DNA from: a virus
Strand: one strand, 5' to 3'
IMG/VR virus record: IMGVR_UViG_3300033145_000192
Coordinates: 113,376 to 177,375 of that record
DNA length: 64,000 nt
Part shown: piece by piece, positions 19,762-28,605 of the stretch
Layout: each line of letters starts with the position of its first letter
Position numbering within the stretch: position 1 is the first letter of the stretch
Program-made: the position numbers and the translations under genes
Notes under the pieces: generated by a model
What the model saw: only the letters and a program-made list of their open reading frames with translations
Databases searched by the model: none
What the model was told of the DNA's origin: nothing

Positions 19762-21360
19762 TTAGTTGTCTTCACTGCTTGGCTTGTGAGCCTTAAGCAT
19801 TGTGGTTACTAGACCAGCATAAGCGTTTTCAAAGTCCATAGGTGTTGGAGCTTCTCCAGCGGATGGAGCGGCTTCAGCAACTACATTCTCAAGAATAGAC
19901 GCATCGGTTTCACCCTCTCCGTCATCATCTTCACTTTCGTCCTCATCAGCGGCACTTGCCTCTGCTGGAACTTCCGGCTTTGCTGGAACTGTTGCAAGCG
20001 CAACCGTCTCCTTGTAATCCTCAAGGAATGCTGCAAAAGCCTCGTCATCCATATGCTCGGCGGAAGAAAGAATCTTCTGTGCCTTCGCATCAATCATGTC
20101 TGTGTTCTCGTCAGTGCGTAGACCAGAAAGAACCTTGTCAATCTCTGACAATCTGTCTCTCGTCTTCGCCTCTGCGGCCTGTGCTGCTAGCTTTTCGTTA
20201 GCTTCGGCTAGCTGCTTCTTAAGCTCGTCGGTTTCTAGGTTGCTGGCTGAGATAGCCTCAACAAGAACTCCGAAGAACTCCTCGGCCTTTGCACTTGCTA
20301 GCTTCTCACCGACTCCGGGAAGAACCTTATCAAGCGCCTGTGCGCCCTTAACAAATGCACTGGTAATGTTCTCGACTTGCTTCTCAAGCTCTACCTTCTC
20401 AGCCACAGCGGCGTCCTTCTCACTGGCAGTAGTCTTAACTTCTGCTCGGAGAGTAACAGCTTCTTCTGTAGCGGCAGTATACTTGTCGAGAGGGACTCCA
20501 GCGCCGGTCTCTGCGTTGTTAGTATCACTCATTGTGTCTGAATCCTTCCTTGACTCTTTAACAGTCTGACTATTACTCCCCAAGTCACCAATAACATTGT
20601 TGGCAATTGCTTTTACGCTTGCCTCATTGGCTCCCATAGGTGTGTGAGTTACCGATTGAATAACAGATGGTTCGTTTGCTGGTCTTTCTACTATTCCTTT
20701 ACCGCCAAAAACTATGTTTCTCAGTATTCTCTTTACGGTAGAACTTCCAAATGAACCGTTTCCGCCATTAGCCTTAAGGCTGTCGTCCAAGAAGGCCGTA
20801 TCTTCGTTTCTAGCAATGACCTTGCTACCTACTAGGTAATCATAGTCACTAAACCATGCTTCCATCGAAACGAAAAGTCTACCTTCTTCTGCGCCTTTTT
20901 CAATTCTAGCAGCAACCGTAGGAAACAAAGCCTTCCAAATCACGGATTCATCCACGACATGGAATTGAGTTGGAACCTCGAAATCTACTGCTGACGCCTT
21001 ATCTTCAGAAATCACAACACCGTCGTTATCAGTAACGTATGCATTATACATTACACCAATTGTCTGGTTATCAACGACGACTTTTCCTGGATTTTCTTTT
21101 TGTTCGGACTCTGTTAATTCTCTACCCGTATTATGCTCCCAATCAACAGGCTTAAGTGCTGGCGTGGCGCGGGCTTTCCATGTCTCTTCTGGTAAGAATA
21201 CATCATCGTTCAGGTTTGAACCAGTGCTAACTAAAACAGACTTCATATAGAGAAGGTCTGGCTGTGCAACTACCGCCATCCCACCAACAGTTTTATGCTG
21301 TGTTTGTGGTGATGCGATTACTTGACACGGCACTAGCAATCTGGTTTTGAACTGTTCCAT
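19762..21360 (-). CDS. Prohead protease fused to scaffold protein
   Basis: About 532 residues from the ATG at 21360 (ribosome site GGAG). The N-terminal 260 or so residues resemble a prohead maturation protease (VDWEHNTGRE, FVSMEAWF). The C-terminal half is an acidic, Ala/Glu/Lys-rich coiled coil typical of scaffold. A second ATG at 20532, after AAGGAAGG, would give a scaffold-only product of about 256 residues, the nested arrangement known from lambda C/Nu3. It cleaves and shapes the procapsid. Confidence 0.7.
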   Translation of the reverse strand: MEQFKTRLLVPCQVIASPQTQHKTVGGMAVVAQPDLLYMKSVLVSTGSNLNDDVFLPEETWKARATPALKPVDWEHNTGRELTESEQKENPGKVVVDNQTIGVMYNAYVTDNDGVVISEDKASAVDFEVPTQFHVVDESVIWKALFPTVAARIEKGAEEGRLFVSMEAWFSDYDYLVGSKVIARNEDTAFLDDSLKANGGNGSFGSSTVKRILRNIVFGGKGIVERPANEPSVIQSVTHTPMGANEASVKAIANNVIGDLGSNSQTVKESRKDSDTMSDTNNAETGAGVPLDKYTAATEEAVTLRAEVKTTASEKDAAVAEKVELEKQVENITSAFVKGAQALDKVLPGVGEKLASAKAEEFFGVLVEAISASNLETDELKKQLAEANEKLAAQAAEAKTRDRLSEIDKVLSGLRTDENTDMIDAKAQKILSSAEHMDDEAFAAFLEDYKETVALATVPAKPEVPAEASAADEDESEDDDGEGETDASILENVVAEAAPSAGEAPTPMDFENAYAGLVTTMLKAHKPSSEDN

Positions 21361-21384
21361 TTTGTATTCTCCGGACCTTACTGA

Positions 21385-21394
21385 TTTATACACC
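21385..21394 (-). promoter_or_regulatory. Late promoter-like element GGTGTATAAA
   Basis: Lies about 25 bp upstream of the protease/scaffold start at 21360; member of the GTGTAT(A/G) family. Confidence 0.5.
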
Positions 21395-21399
21395 AAGTC

Positions 21400-22137
21400 T
21401 TACGACTTCCGATAATGACTTCTAAACTCCTCGCGCTCATTTTCTGTATAGAAGTGCTTGGCTAGTTTGCTATTAAGCATCTTGCGCATAAATACCTGTG
21501 ACAAGGTCAATTCTGCCCTGTATTTGTATAATGCTTCAGGCCCACGATTCTTTTGATATATGCTCCCGATTGAATCTACTTCCAAAAAGTTCTTAATCAT
21601 GCCGCGCCAATGCTTGACATCTTCTAGACGAAGAATCATCGCTTCGACGTTTCCTGCACTTATGATACTACACCTACGGTCAAAGTCAAACGGAAGGCTA
21701 TATGCATCTATGCCGAAATCTCTCAGAAGGTGAGTATCCAACCAATTTAACGACCATTCCGAATTGTGGAAATCCTCCATGACCTTTACTGGGGGATGTC
21801 CGACGAACATCTTCTGATACATCTTCCAGTGATGGAAAACTCCAGAAATCATGCGCTCGACTGGATTACGAACCGCTGTAATTAGTTTGATTGGTGGCTT
21901 ATTGTCGATAATCCACTTCAATCGCTCGGCCTTAGCTTTTGGTATTGAGCGAAGCTTATGTGGGCGAACGAGCCCGTCTATTATTCCTAAGTCGGGCGTA
22001 TGTGCGCTAAAGAATTTTGCATTACGCATCTGTTCTTCGGTCGTTGGACGCCCACCGAAGCAAGATTGAATTGACGAGACGAGGGTGCTCGAACCAACCT
22101 TGCCCATCGTATATACGATTACGTAATTATAGGACAC
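21400..22137 (-). CDS. Sulfotransferase-like protein
   Basis: A 245-residue protein. Residues 6-20 (VIVYTMGKVGSSTLV) match the PAPS 5'-phosphosulfate loop of sulfotransferases, and AVRNPVERMISGVFHHW (about 88-104) matches the 3'-phosphate binding region. This pattern resembles the putative capsular-polysaccharide sulfotransferase family. It would move sulfate from PAPS to a sugar or protein. Unusually, it sits between portal and protease genes and is probably co-transcribed with head genes. It overlaps the next upstream gene by 11 bp. Confidence 0.65.
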   Translation of the reverse strand: MSYNYVIVYTMGKVGSSTLVSSIQSCFGGRPTTEEQMRNAKFFSAHTPDLGIIDGLVRPHKLRSIPKAKAERLKWIIDNKPPIKLITAVRNPVERMISGVFHHWKMYQKMFVGHPPVKVMEDFHNSEWSLNWLDTHLLRDFGIDAYSLPFDFDRRCSIISAGNVEAMILRLEDVKHWRGMIKNFLEVDSIGSIYQKNRGPEALYKYRAELTLSQVFMRKMLNSKLAKHFYTENEREEFRSHYRKS

Positions 22138-22522
22138 TGTCCGGTTTCTCTGGAATCAAGTCTGTTCCACTGTTATCATCATCTTCAGGGTGATGGTGCC
22201 AACCAAGACCACTGAAATCGTGGTAATGGCCACCATCAGCCAGGACCATACCCTCAAGGTTGCCATGGACGTGCTCGCCCTCTGGATTTATGAACGTATG
22301 ACGATGCTCACCATCAATAGTGTCATCTATGTTATGCCTGTGCTTGCCAGTGGCATTATCTTCATCATGGATGTGATACCCAGGACTAGAGAAGTCCTTT
22401 TCGGCGTTCCACTGTTTTTCTAGGAGTGCCTCTTCTTCAGGCAATAGGGCTCTAGTATATCTCCTAGTGATGTCGGCAAATGCCTCACTTAGTAGTTTTT
22501 TTTCTTGCTTGCTTAGTGCCAT
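22127..22522 (-). CDS. His-rich protein with repeated HxH motifs
   Basis: 131 residues from the ATG at 22522, which has a good AGGAG site. A charged helical N-terminus is followed by a run of HxH motifs (YHIH, KHRH, EHRH, EHVH, HYHDF, HHHPE) separated by Gly/Asp loops. Such motifs bind metal ions in phage spike tips and other beta structures. The substrate is unknown. The gene overlaps its neighbours on both sides within the head operon. Confidence 0.6.
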   Translation of the reverse strand: MALSKQEKKLLSEAFADITRRYTRALLPEEEALLEKQWNAEKDFSSPGYHIHDEDNATGKHRHNIDDTIDGEHRHTFINPEGEHVHGNLEGMVLADGGHYHDFSGLGWHHHPEDDDNSGTDLIPEKPDSVL

Positions 22523-22922
22523 CGTTTTTTCTCCTGGTCGTTTTATTCTTACTGCCCTTTGGTCGGCCCCTCTTCTTCTTAGGAGTCTCACCAGTGTCCT
22601 TAATTACACCAGCAGTAGGATTGTCTAGTGGAGTTTTCGCCACGGGCTTGGGCTTATGAATCAGCTTCTTCACATCGGTAGATGCGTTTACTACTGGCTT
22701 GCCTTCCTTCGGGCTAATGTTCCGTCTCTTTGGCACACCTGGCTGAAAATTGAGACTTCTCGCCATCTTTGGCTTATTGACCCTGAAATTGTCTACCTTT
22801 GCAGGAGGGATGGGCTTTCCATCCTCATCTACATCAGCTAGCCTAGAAAGTTCTTCCCGAGCCCTACGTCTTTCAAAATACTTCTTGCTCAAGTCCTCGT
22901 AAATGTCCTTACCCTTTGGCAT
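22485..22922 (-). CDS. Basic protein with AT-hook-like motif
   Basis: A 145-residue protein, about 30 percent Lys plus Arg. It has KKRGRPKGSKNK near residues 115-126, an AT-hook-type minor-groove DNA-binding motif, and a Lys/Arg tail. Possibly a DNA-packaging or condensation protein, since it lies between the portal and capsid genes. The start follows GGAGAGG, directly after a GTGTATAAA element. Confidence 0.55.
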   Translation of the reverse strand: MPKGKDIYEDLSKKYFERRRAREELSRLADVDEDGKPIPPAKVDNFRVNKPKMARSLNFQPGVPKRRNISPKEGKPVVNASTDVKKLIHKPKPVAKTPLDNPTAGVIKDTGETPKKKRGRPKGSKNKTTRRKNDGTKQARKKTTK

Positions 22923-22932
22923 TGTCCTCTCC

Positions 22933-22942
22933 TTTATACACC
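22933..22942 (-). promoter_or_regulatory. Late promoter-like element GGTGTATAAA
   Basis: Overlaps the portal stop codon and lies only about 10 bp before the start of 22485-22922. If it is a promoter, the transcript leader would be very short or missing. This is the weakest case of the family. Confidence 0.4.
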
Positions 22943-25156
22943 TATCCGATAACTCGCAATAGCCGTAGCCATAGCCAGCTTCTTGTCCTTCAATGTTGGT
23001 CTAGATTTCTCAGCAATGACTTCCGCATAGCGACTAAAGATAATAGGATGATATCCCCTAGTCGATTCATTAGCAAGAACTTCTAGAACTCTCTCAGTAG
23101 TTATCTCGTCTTCTAGGTATGAAGCAACGCCGAATGCAATGCGCTCGATACCTGTTCTATCGGTCTTTGTCAAAGACTTCTTGTATTTCTTCCCCGTGGT
23201 CTTCAATATCATCTTGGTGACGATATCGTAAACCTCTTCTACTCTGTCCAGTTCATTCGCCTTGGTTGTCTCCCAATCAAGCAGCCATCCCATGCCCTTC
23301 GGCTTGGTTTCTCTTGGCTTTTGTTTGATGTCGGTAGTTCCACCTGGTCTTCCAACTGGTGGCCTATTTCTATTCTGAGGCTTGCCTGGCTTATTCAGCG
23401 TAGGCATGCCTTCCTGCTCTTCCTCGTATTGTTCTGATAGAGGGTCAGTGAATGGGCCGTGCTTGATAAGCAATTCAGACTTCTCCCTAATTGCCTTCTC
23501 ATCACGCATACGCTCAAGCTCAATCTCAAAGTCCTCACCAAATGCCTCAAGGACTGCCTCAATGGAGATGATGTTTCTGTCTAGCAGACCCATAATGAGT
23601 TGCTTCTCAGCCTTCTCGTCACGTAGCGACATTCTTCCGAACTTAACCTTCGGAACGTCCCTATGGCCCATCGTATCGGCAATCATCTTCAACTGGCTGT
23701 TAATCCAGCGTGTGACGGTTTGGCGACCTTCCTCAAGACGCTCAAGCAAAGTTCGCACACCAAGGAAGCCTGTGCTAAAGCTAGCTCCAGTAGTTCCTCC
23801 TAGGAGAGTATCTGGGACGCCGAGGCCACGAAGAATGTCTCTATCAACTGCCTCATACTTGGCAACATTCAGGATTCTATCTACTGGTGGGTAGCTACTC
23901 TCAATAGAGATGGCATCATTCCATACCATGTTCATTGCGGCACTTGGAGTTCTCAAGAACTCAGCGAATGCTCTAAAATGCTCCTCTGGTGGAATAAAAC
24001 CGTTCTTGAAGTCGCCAATCTTGAAAATAGTGACTGCGTTAATTACGCTATCACATACGCTCATATCCATCTGGCGCAGTCTGTTCTTGTAGTAGATATC
24101 AGACATTACTGGCCATAGAAGTGGGTCAGCCCAATCCTCGTGGTCGTCCTTCATATAGTGGAGTGTCCACAGCTTTGCTGGGTCAACATCTACTATTAGT
24201 GGGTTCTTCCCCTTCTTTGATAGCTTCTTAAACTCGGGTGGTAGATTGATTTCGGTTTTGTCTAGGAAGTCGATTTCGTGCGTTGAGTTATACTGCCCAG
24301 TGTCGATATCGTTTGCTGTCAATGGGTCTAGGATAAAGACCCACTTTGACTCTCCGAAATACTTGGTGCCACGAAGGTCCATCTGGAATGGGTTGAGCAT
24401 AGTATAGCGCCATGGAATTTGCTTATCGCCAGGCTTCTTTCCAGATTGGTCGTCAACGTGCTGATTCTTGTCGTCTTCCGCCGGGTCATTTACATCACCA
24501 CGGACTTCAACAAATCCCTTCAGTGATTTTGTTCCCTTTGCTCTCTTCATCTTATTGTAGGCTGATTCGTTGATTGTGCCATGTGTTGTGTAGATGAATA
24601 CGTTGGCATACTTGTAGTAGTATCGAAGGATATCCTTTACTCTACCTGCAAGGTCTACGTGCTCGGCCCATCTTTTGTAGAACTTCTCAACGGCCTTGCT
24701 TGGGTGCTTGATGGTTAGTCCTTCTGAAGCGAAGTTAGCCATCAGGTCAATTACGTTCTTAGCTACGCCAAATCCCTTATATGCTTCAACACATAGACCC
24801 ATCTTGTAGTGGGCCATTCTGGCTCTAGAACTGAACGCGCTCATGCTCCCTTGGATTCGGCTATTACTGCCAGACAATCCACTGAACTGACTACCTCCAC
24901 CAAACATGCCGTTAAAGTTCTGTGGCATCAACCAAGAAAGTGGCCAATTTTGCAGACCATCCATTCCGAAGTTCTGTCCGGTGTCTCCACCTATGTTGAC
25001 GCCACGCCTTTGAATGTTTGCAGCATCGGCCCTAAACGCATCTACAGTTTCTCTATTGGCCTTAATGGCACCAGAAAGCGAACCCTCCAACTGTTTCAAA
25101 ACAGATGGGCTCAAGCCTATAGTATTGATGCCTAGTTCTACTCTGTTATCTGACAC
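22934..25156 (-). CDS. Portal protein
   Basis: A 740-residue protein directly downstream of the large terminase, as usual for portals. It has the size and helix-rich composition of the family, with segments such as IPWRYTMLNPFQMDLRG and LGGTTGASFSTGFLGVRTLLER. An extended Pro-rich linker follows near residues 590-630. It forms the dodecameric DNA entry ring at one capsid vertex. Start chosen at the ATG after a GTGTATGAT element; the leader is about 35 nt. Confidence 0.85.
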   Translation of the reverse strand: MSDNRVELGINTIGLSPSVLKQLEGSLSGAIKANRETVDAFRADAANIQRRGVNIGGDTGQNFGMDGLQNWPLSWLMPQNFNGMFGGGSQFSGLSGSNSRIQGSMSAFSSRARMAHYKMGLCVEAYKGFGVAKNVIDLMANFASEGLTIKHPSKAVEKFYKRWAEHVDLAGRVKDILRYYYKYANVFIYTTHGTINESAYNKMKRAKGTKSLKGFVEVRGDVNDPAEDDKNQHVDDQSGKKPGDKQIPWRYTMLNPFQMDLRGTKYFGESKWVFILDPLTANDIDTGQYNSTHEIDFLDKTEINLPPEFKKLSKKGKNPLIVDVDPAKLWTLHYMKDDHEDWADPLLWPVMSDIYYKNRLRQMDMSVCDSVINAVTIFKIGDFKNGFIPPEEHFRAFAEFLRTPSAAMNMVWNDAISIESSYPPVDRILNVAKYEAVDRDILRGLGVPDTLLGGTTGASFSTGFLGVRTLLERLEEGRQTVTRWINSQLKMIADTMGHRDVPKVKFGRMSLRDEKAEKQLIMGLLDRNIISIEAVLEAFGEDFEIELERMRDEKAIREKSELLIKHGPFTDPLSEQYEEEQEGMPTLNKPGKPQNRNRPPVGRPGGTTDIKQKPRETKPKGMGWLLDWETTKANELDRVEEVYDIVTKMILKTTGKKYKKSLTKTDRTGIERIAFGVASYLEDEITTERVLEVLANESTRGYHPIIFSRYAEVIAEKSRPTLKDKKLAMATAIASYRIGV

Positions 25157-25197
25157 ATCTCACCTCACGATTGGATTGCAACTGCATTACTAATCCT

Positions 25198-25207
25198 ATC
25201 ATACACC
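25198..25207 (-). promoter_or_regulatory. Late promoter-like element GGTGTATGAT
   Basis: Between the terminase stop and the portal start. Member of the GTGTAT(A/G) family with a leader of ordinary length. Confidence 0.5.
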
Positions 25208-26995
25208 CTAGAGCCTAGAAGCCCAACCACCAATATTGGGAACTACCTGTCTGGCCCCCATTGCGGTAAATGACCTCGCGGCATAAGAGGAAAGAAGCAT
25301 TGCAGAATACCTGTCCTTCCTTTGATATGTCTTGAGTGTCCCTTGCTGTGCAGAAGGCAAATCGGGCGTATCAAAGTGCTGAACGCCAGTCTTTGTTGAA
25401 GTTACGACAATCATGCACATCTCATTGATTTGCTCATCAATCTCACTCCATACATCTTCATGTTCCGCCTCAGAGAGTCCATCTCTTGAACGATTCGGGA
25501 ACAAGCACCTGTGGTGTTCGATATCTGCTAGAAGTCCATAGTTCGCTTCGCCAATCCATGTTGGAGTAAAGTTGACCATTTCAAGAATATGGCGACCTTC
25601 ATATCTCGCGGACTCGTCATCATCAAAGCGCCAAATCGGGGCCTCTCCAGGCTGTAGCATATTTGGGTCGCACAGCAAATCCTCAATCGTTGTTCCTCCA
25701 CCACCAGCATCCATCGCGATGTGGACGATGTTGAACTTGCTTAAAACGCTCCTTACTCTCCTGGTAGCCTCTGGCCACCTTTTACCGTTCATGCTTTCGC
25801 AATATACATTTCTGTAGGAACCGTCTTTCATCATCTTCACAACGCTAATTGCGAAGTTGTCGGTCTTACGAGCAGGGTCAATTCCCATAACGTAGTTGAA
25901 TCCTGGGGTTCCCTTTGTCTCAATGCAGAATCCAGGCTTTGGTGTAGAGTCGTTAATTGCGCTACGTCTTATGAAGCCATCTGAGTCTGTAGGGAAGACA
26001 CATTCATATTCCATTTGGAACAGGGCCTTTGGCATTGTTAGCTTGGCCTGTGCAATTTGTTTCTCATCCATGAACGAGCGAGGAAGTGCTTGGTATGGGA
26101 TTTGGATTATAGCATAGTCTCGATAATCAAGCGCACCATCCATAAGTGGGTCATCTTCTTCGAAATCGAGGTCTTTGCCTATTACCTTGCCATCTCCAAT
26201 TATCTTGTTATCTATGAGATACTTGTGAGCTAGGTAAACCTTGTAGAAGTGGTTGAACTGAAAATTGGCAGTTCCACTGTAGACAATTTGGTTGCCTTCA
26301 GTTTGCTGTCTATCCTTCTCCTCCATCCTGCCTTCTCTAATTGCCACCTCTTCCTTGTGGGTCTGCTTTGCTGCTTCAATGGGGTTTGCAGCTACAGCGG
26401 CGAAACCTCTAACAACGACCTGGAAGATTTCTGGTGGGATGGATGCAAACTCGTCCGTAAGGATATGCGTTGCACGAATACCACGGATTTTCTCACCATT
26501 GCCTAGCGGCAAGGCTTGGATTGTTGAATAGCCACAAGTCAACTTACGAGAATCACTTGGCTTCTCTGGGGCTCTTGAACAAGCTGCCCTGAAAATTGGT
26601 GAGTAGTTGTAAAGCTGCTCAATGTATTCAAAGACCAATTTCGACTGCCTGAACGAAGCGGCCACAATCACAATCTTCGACCCAGGCGTCAGCATGGCGC
26701 GTAAAACCGCGTAGACCGCTAGCATAAACGTCTTGCCACCACCACGGGTCATCAGTAGGATAGGGAAGGTCTTGCCCCACAGCGTTTCTAAAATTACGCT
26801 CTGGAATGGAGCTAGCTGGAGCGGCTGGCCACGCCACATTAGTAGATGGTAGGCAGCCCACGTCAGGTTCTCCAAACAAATGGCAGCGAACTCATCATAT
26901 GGGTCAGAGTATTTACCAAGATTCTCATAGAACGGATTTGTGAGTCTTGTTCCTTTTTCTATTTCATATGTGATTGGGAGTCTAATGCTTTTCAT
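25208..26995 (-). CDS. terL: Large terminase subunit
   Basis: A 595-residue packaging motor. Walker A is visible as RGGGKT (about 84-89) and Walker B as ILTDE (about 178-182). The RNase H-like nuclease domain begins with MGIDPA (Asp near 373) and includes IAMDAGGGG near 430. It cuts concatemeric DNA and drives it through the portal. It overlaps the upstream ERCC4-type gene by 4 bp, implying coupled translation. Confidence 0.95.
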   Translation of the reverse strand: MKSIRLPITYEIEKGTRLTNPFYENLGKYSDPYDEFAAICLENLTWAAYHLLMWRGQPLQLAPFQSVILETLWGKTFPILLMTRGGGKTFMLAVYAVLRAMLTPGSKIVIVAASFRQSKLVFEYIEQLYNYSPIFRAACSRAPEKPSDSRKLTCGYSTIQALPLGNGEKIRGIRATHILTDEFASIPPEIFQVVVRGFAAVAANPIEAAKQTHKEEVAIREGRMEEKDRQQTEGNQIVYSGTANFQFNHFYKVYLAHKYLIDNKIIGDGKVIGKDLDFEEDDPLMDGALDYRDYAIIQIPYQALPRSFMDEKQIAQAKLTMPKALFQMEYECVFPTDSDGFIRRSAINDSTPKPGFCIETKGTPGFNYVMGIDPARKTDNFAISVVKMMKDGSYRNVYCESMNGKRWPEATRRVRSVLSKFNIVHIAMDAGGGGTTIEDLLCDPNMLQPGEAPIWRFDDDESARYEGRHILEMVNFTPTWIGEANYGLLADIEHHRCLFPNRSRDGLSEAEHEDVWSEIDEQINEMCMIVVTSTKTGVQHFDTPDLPSAQQGTLKTYQRKDRYSAMLLSSYAARSFTAMGARQVVPNIGGWASRL

Positions 26996-27483
26996 AACAA
27001 CTTGTCTGTATGATATTTGAACATCTTCGACATAAGCCTTCTGACGTATGCCCTGGCTCTATCTTGCCTTCCGGCAAAGACTACATGAAGATTGTGTTTT
27101 ACTTGTAGTGAAATAAGCTTCGCATGCACATTGTTCACTGGAACCTGTGAATAGCTGTATCCTCTATCGACATCTGCGAGTGACCCTTCGATTACAAGGA
27201 ACTTAATCCTGTGGTCCTTGGCTCTCTCCATCTCTCGCAAGAACCGCTGATAATTCTTCTGTGGTCCAAGCGTGCCCCACAGGTCACCTATGGTCTTACG
27301 CTCAATCATCAGGATATCTTCCATGCCCTCGACTGTATAGTCTCCAACATCGAGCTTCTTAACCTTCTGGCCATAGCAATTCGCTGAAGCCCTAAAGTTC
27401 CAGCCCTTGCCCTTCTGCTCTCGGGTGTCTCTGATAATCCTGAATTTCTTCGGCGGCACGAAGCCTTCTTTTACAGTCGCCAT
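26992..27483 (-). CDS. ERCC4-type nuclease
   Basis: A 163-residue protein with the XPF/MUS81-type core: RDTRE (about 18-22), LDVGDY (44-49) and the catalytic-type ERKTIGDL (61-68). The family cuts branched or flap DNA. Its place just before the terminase suggests a role in trimming branched replication products before packaging. The ATG overlaps the terminase upstream region by 4 bp at its 3' end. Confidence 0.85.
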   Translation of the reverse strand: MATVKEGFVPPKKFRIIRDTREQKGKGWNFRASANCYGQKVKKLDVGDYTVEGMEDILMIERKTIGDLWGTLGPQKNYQRFLREMERAKDHRIKFLVIEGSLADVDRGYSYSQVPVNNVHAKLISLQVKHNLHVVFAGRQDRARAYVRRLMSKMFKYHTDKLL

Positions 27484-27577
27484 AACTGAACCTACCCTTC
27501 TTGTTTCCTAACCATCTAGCTTGACACTCTAGAATCGTGCCCTTCCGTCTGGACTTTTTCCTTCTAAAATGCGGCAT
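27392..27577 (-). CDS. Possible small basic protein, overlapping
   Basis: A 61-codon frame starting MPHFRRKKSRRKG. Half of it lies out of frame inside the ERCC4-type nuclease gene. The basic start could be real, but the overlap with two other frames makes it doubtful. Confidence 0.2.
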   Translation of the reverse strand: MPHFRRKKSRRKGTILECQARWLGNKKGRFSYGDCKRRLRAAEEIQDYQRHPRAEGQGLEL

Positions 27578-27708
27578 ATCTCACGCTTCCCTTGCGCTCT
27601 GCGGCGCTTCGATGTAAGTCGTTTGGTCCCATGACGCTTTCTAACGTGGCCCGCCCATTCGCCATTCAAATAGGAATTCAGCTTACTACCAACGTCAATT
27701 CGCGACAT
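27529..27708 (-). CDS. Small basic protein (59 aa)
   Basis: A 59-residue frame (MSRIDVGSKLNSYL...) starting just after the stop of the small-terminase candidate, behind AGGGGA. It fills the gap before the ERCC4-type gene and is rich in Arg and Lys, as are many nucleic-acid-binding small proteins. No family recognised. It overlaps 27392-27577 by 49 bp. Confidence 0.5.
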   Translation of the reverse strand: MSRIDVGSKLNSYLNGEWAGHVRKRHGTKRLTSKRRRAQGKREICRILEGKSPDGRARF

Positions 27709-27709
27709 A

Positions 27710-28462
27710 TTATTCCCCTAGTAGAAAATCCATCTTACTCATATCGGCTTTGCACTTATTAGTGAAGTAACTCATCATGCCCGCTGTATTTCCAGCCTTG
27801 TTTCTATTTCTCGCATCAAGTAGCGAAGACACCATTCCTGTAATAGTTATCTTCTCTTCCCTATTGGCCTTGAGTCTTTGTTCTCTGGTAAGGTTCATGT
27901 CTTTGTGGTATTTAGCGTAGCGGCCCTCGGCATCATTTAGGTCTTTGTATAGATACTGAGGAGGTGGACGCTTGTCCTCATCATCACTTCCCCTGTATGC
28001 AGTTACGGCCTCAGCTATCTGTTCTTGAATTCGAAGAATTTGAATCTCCGTCATGAGCATGTTATGCAAAATTTCTTCTTCTTGCAATGTTATGCTATCG
28101 ACATTGTCCAAGAACTCGATGTATTTGTGCTTATAGTATGGAAGCTCATCGTCAATTAGAATCTTTAGCAAGAACGGATACCTGTGGTTCTTGTCGAACT
28201 GACTCTTGTAGAAGGCAATTCTATCGTCCTTTGATAGTGTTGCGAGCGAATACTCTGTTGGATTGGCAATTACTGCGGCCTTCTGGGTTTTCTTTGCTGG
28301 CCTACCAGCCCTCTTTGAAAGTCCCAGAGCTTTACGTCTGCGAGCTACAGACTCAGTCGTTCTACCAATCTCTTTGGCTATTTGTTCATCAGTGGTAGTC
28401 TGCCACTTATCACGGATTATTTGGTCTTCCCAGCCCTTGAAGTGGTGTTTCTTCTTCGACAT
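27710..28462 (-). CDS. Probable small terminase subunit
   Basis: A 250-residue protein. The N-terminal 55 residues form an HTH of the Myb/SANT-like kind (W-x(2)-QIIRDKW, then IAKEIGRTTESVARRRKALGL). A basic linker (KRAGRPAKK) and a helical oligomer-type region follow. A DNA-binding N-terminus and position upstream of the large terminase fit TerS, which picks the packaging site. An unrelated DNA-binding protein cannot be excluded. Confidence 0.65.
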   Translation of the reverse strand: MSKKKHHFKGWEDQIIRDKWQTTTDEQIAKEIGRTTESVARRRKALGLSKRAGRPAKKTQKAAVIANPTEYSLATLSKDDRIAFYKSQFDKNHRYPFLLKILIDDELPYYKHKYIEFLDNVDSITLQEEEILHNMLMTEIQILRIQEQIAEAVTAYRGSDDEDKRPPPQYLYKDLNDAEGRYAKYHKDMNLTREQRLKANREEKITITGMVSSLLDARNRNKAGNTAGMMSYFTNKCKADMSKMDFLLGE

Positions 28463-28544
28463 GTCTCACTATCTCCTATCAACCTACCTGTTACCTTCTC
28501 ATTGTAGCAGAAGTATCGGATGTTTCTACCTGCTACTACACCAC

Positions 28545-28580
28545 AAAAAAAAGGACGCATGCCACAAAATGACAGCGTCC
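28545..28580 (-). terminator. Intrinsic terminator before terminase operon
   Basis: Minus-strand stem GGACGC/GCGTCC with a 16-nt loop, followed by eight T residues. It sits between the sulfotransferase-like gene and the small-terminase candidate. Confidence 0.75.
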
Positions 28581-28605
28581 TTAATTGTTTGGTAAAGTTG
28601 TTTGA

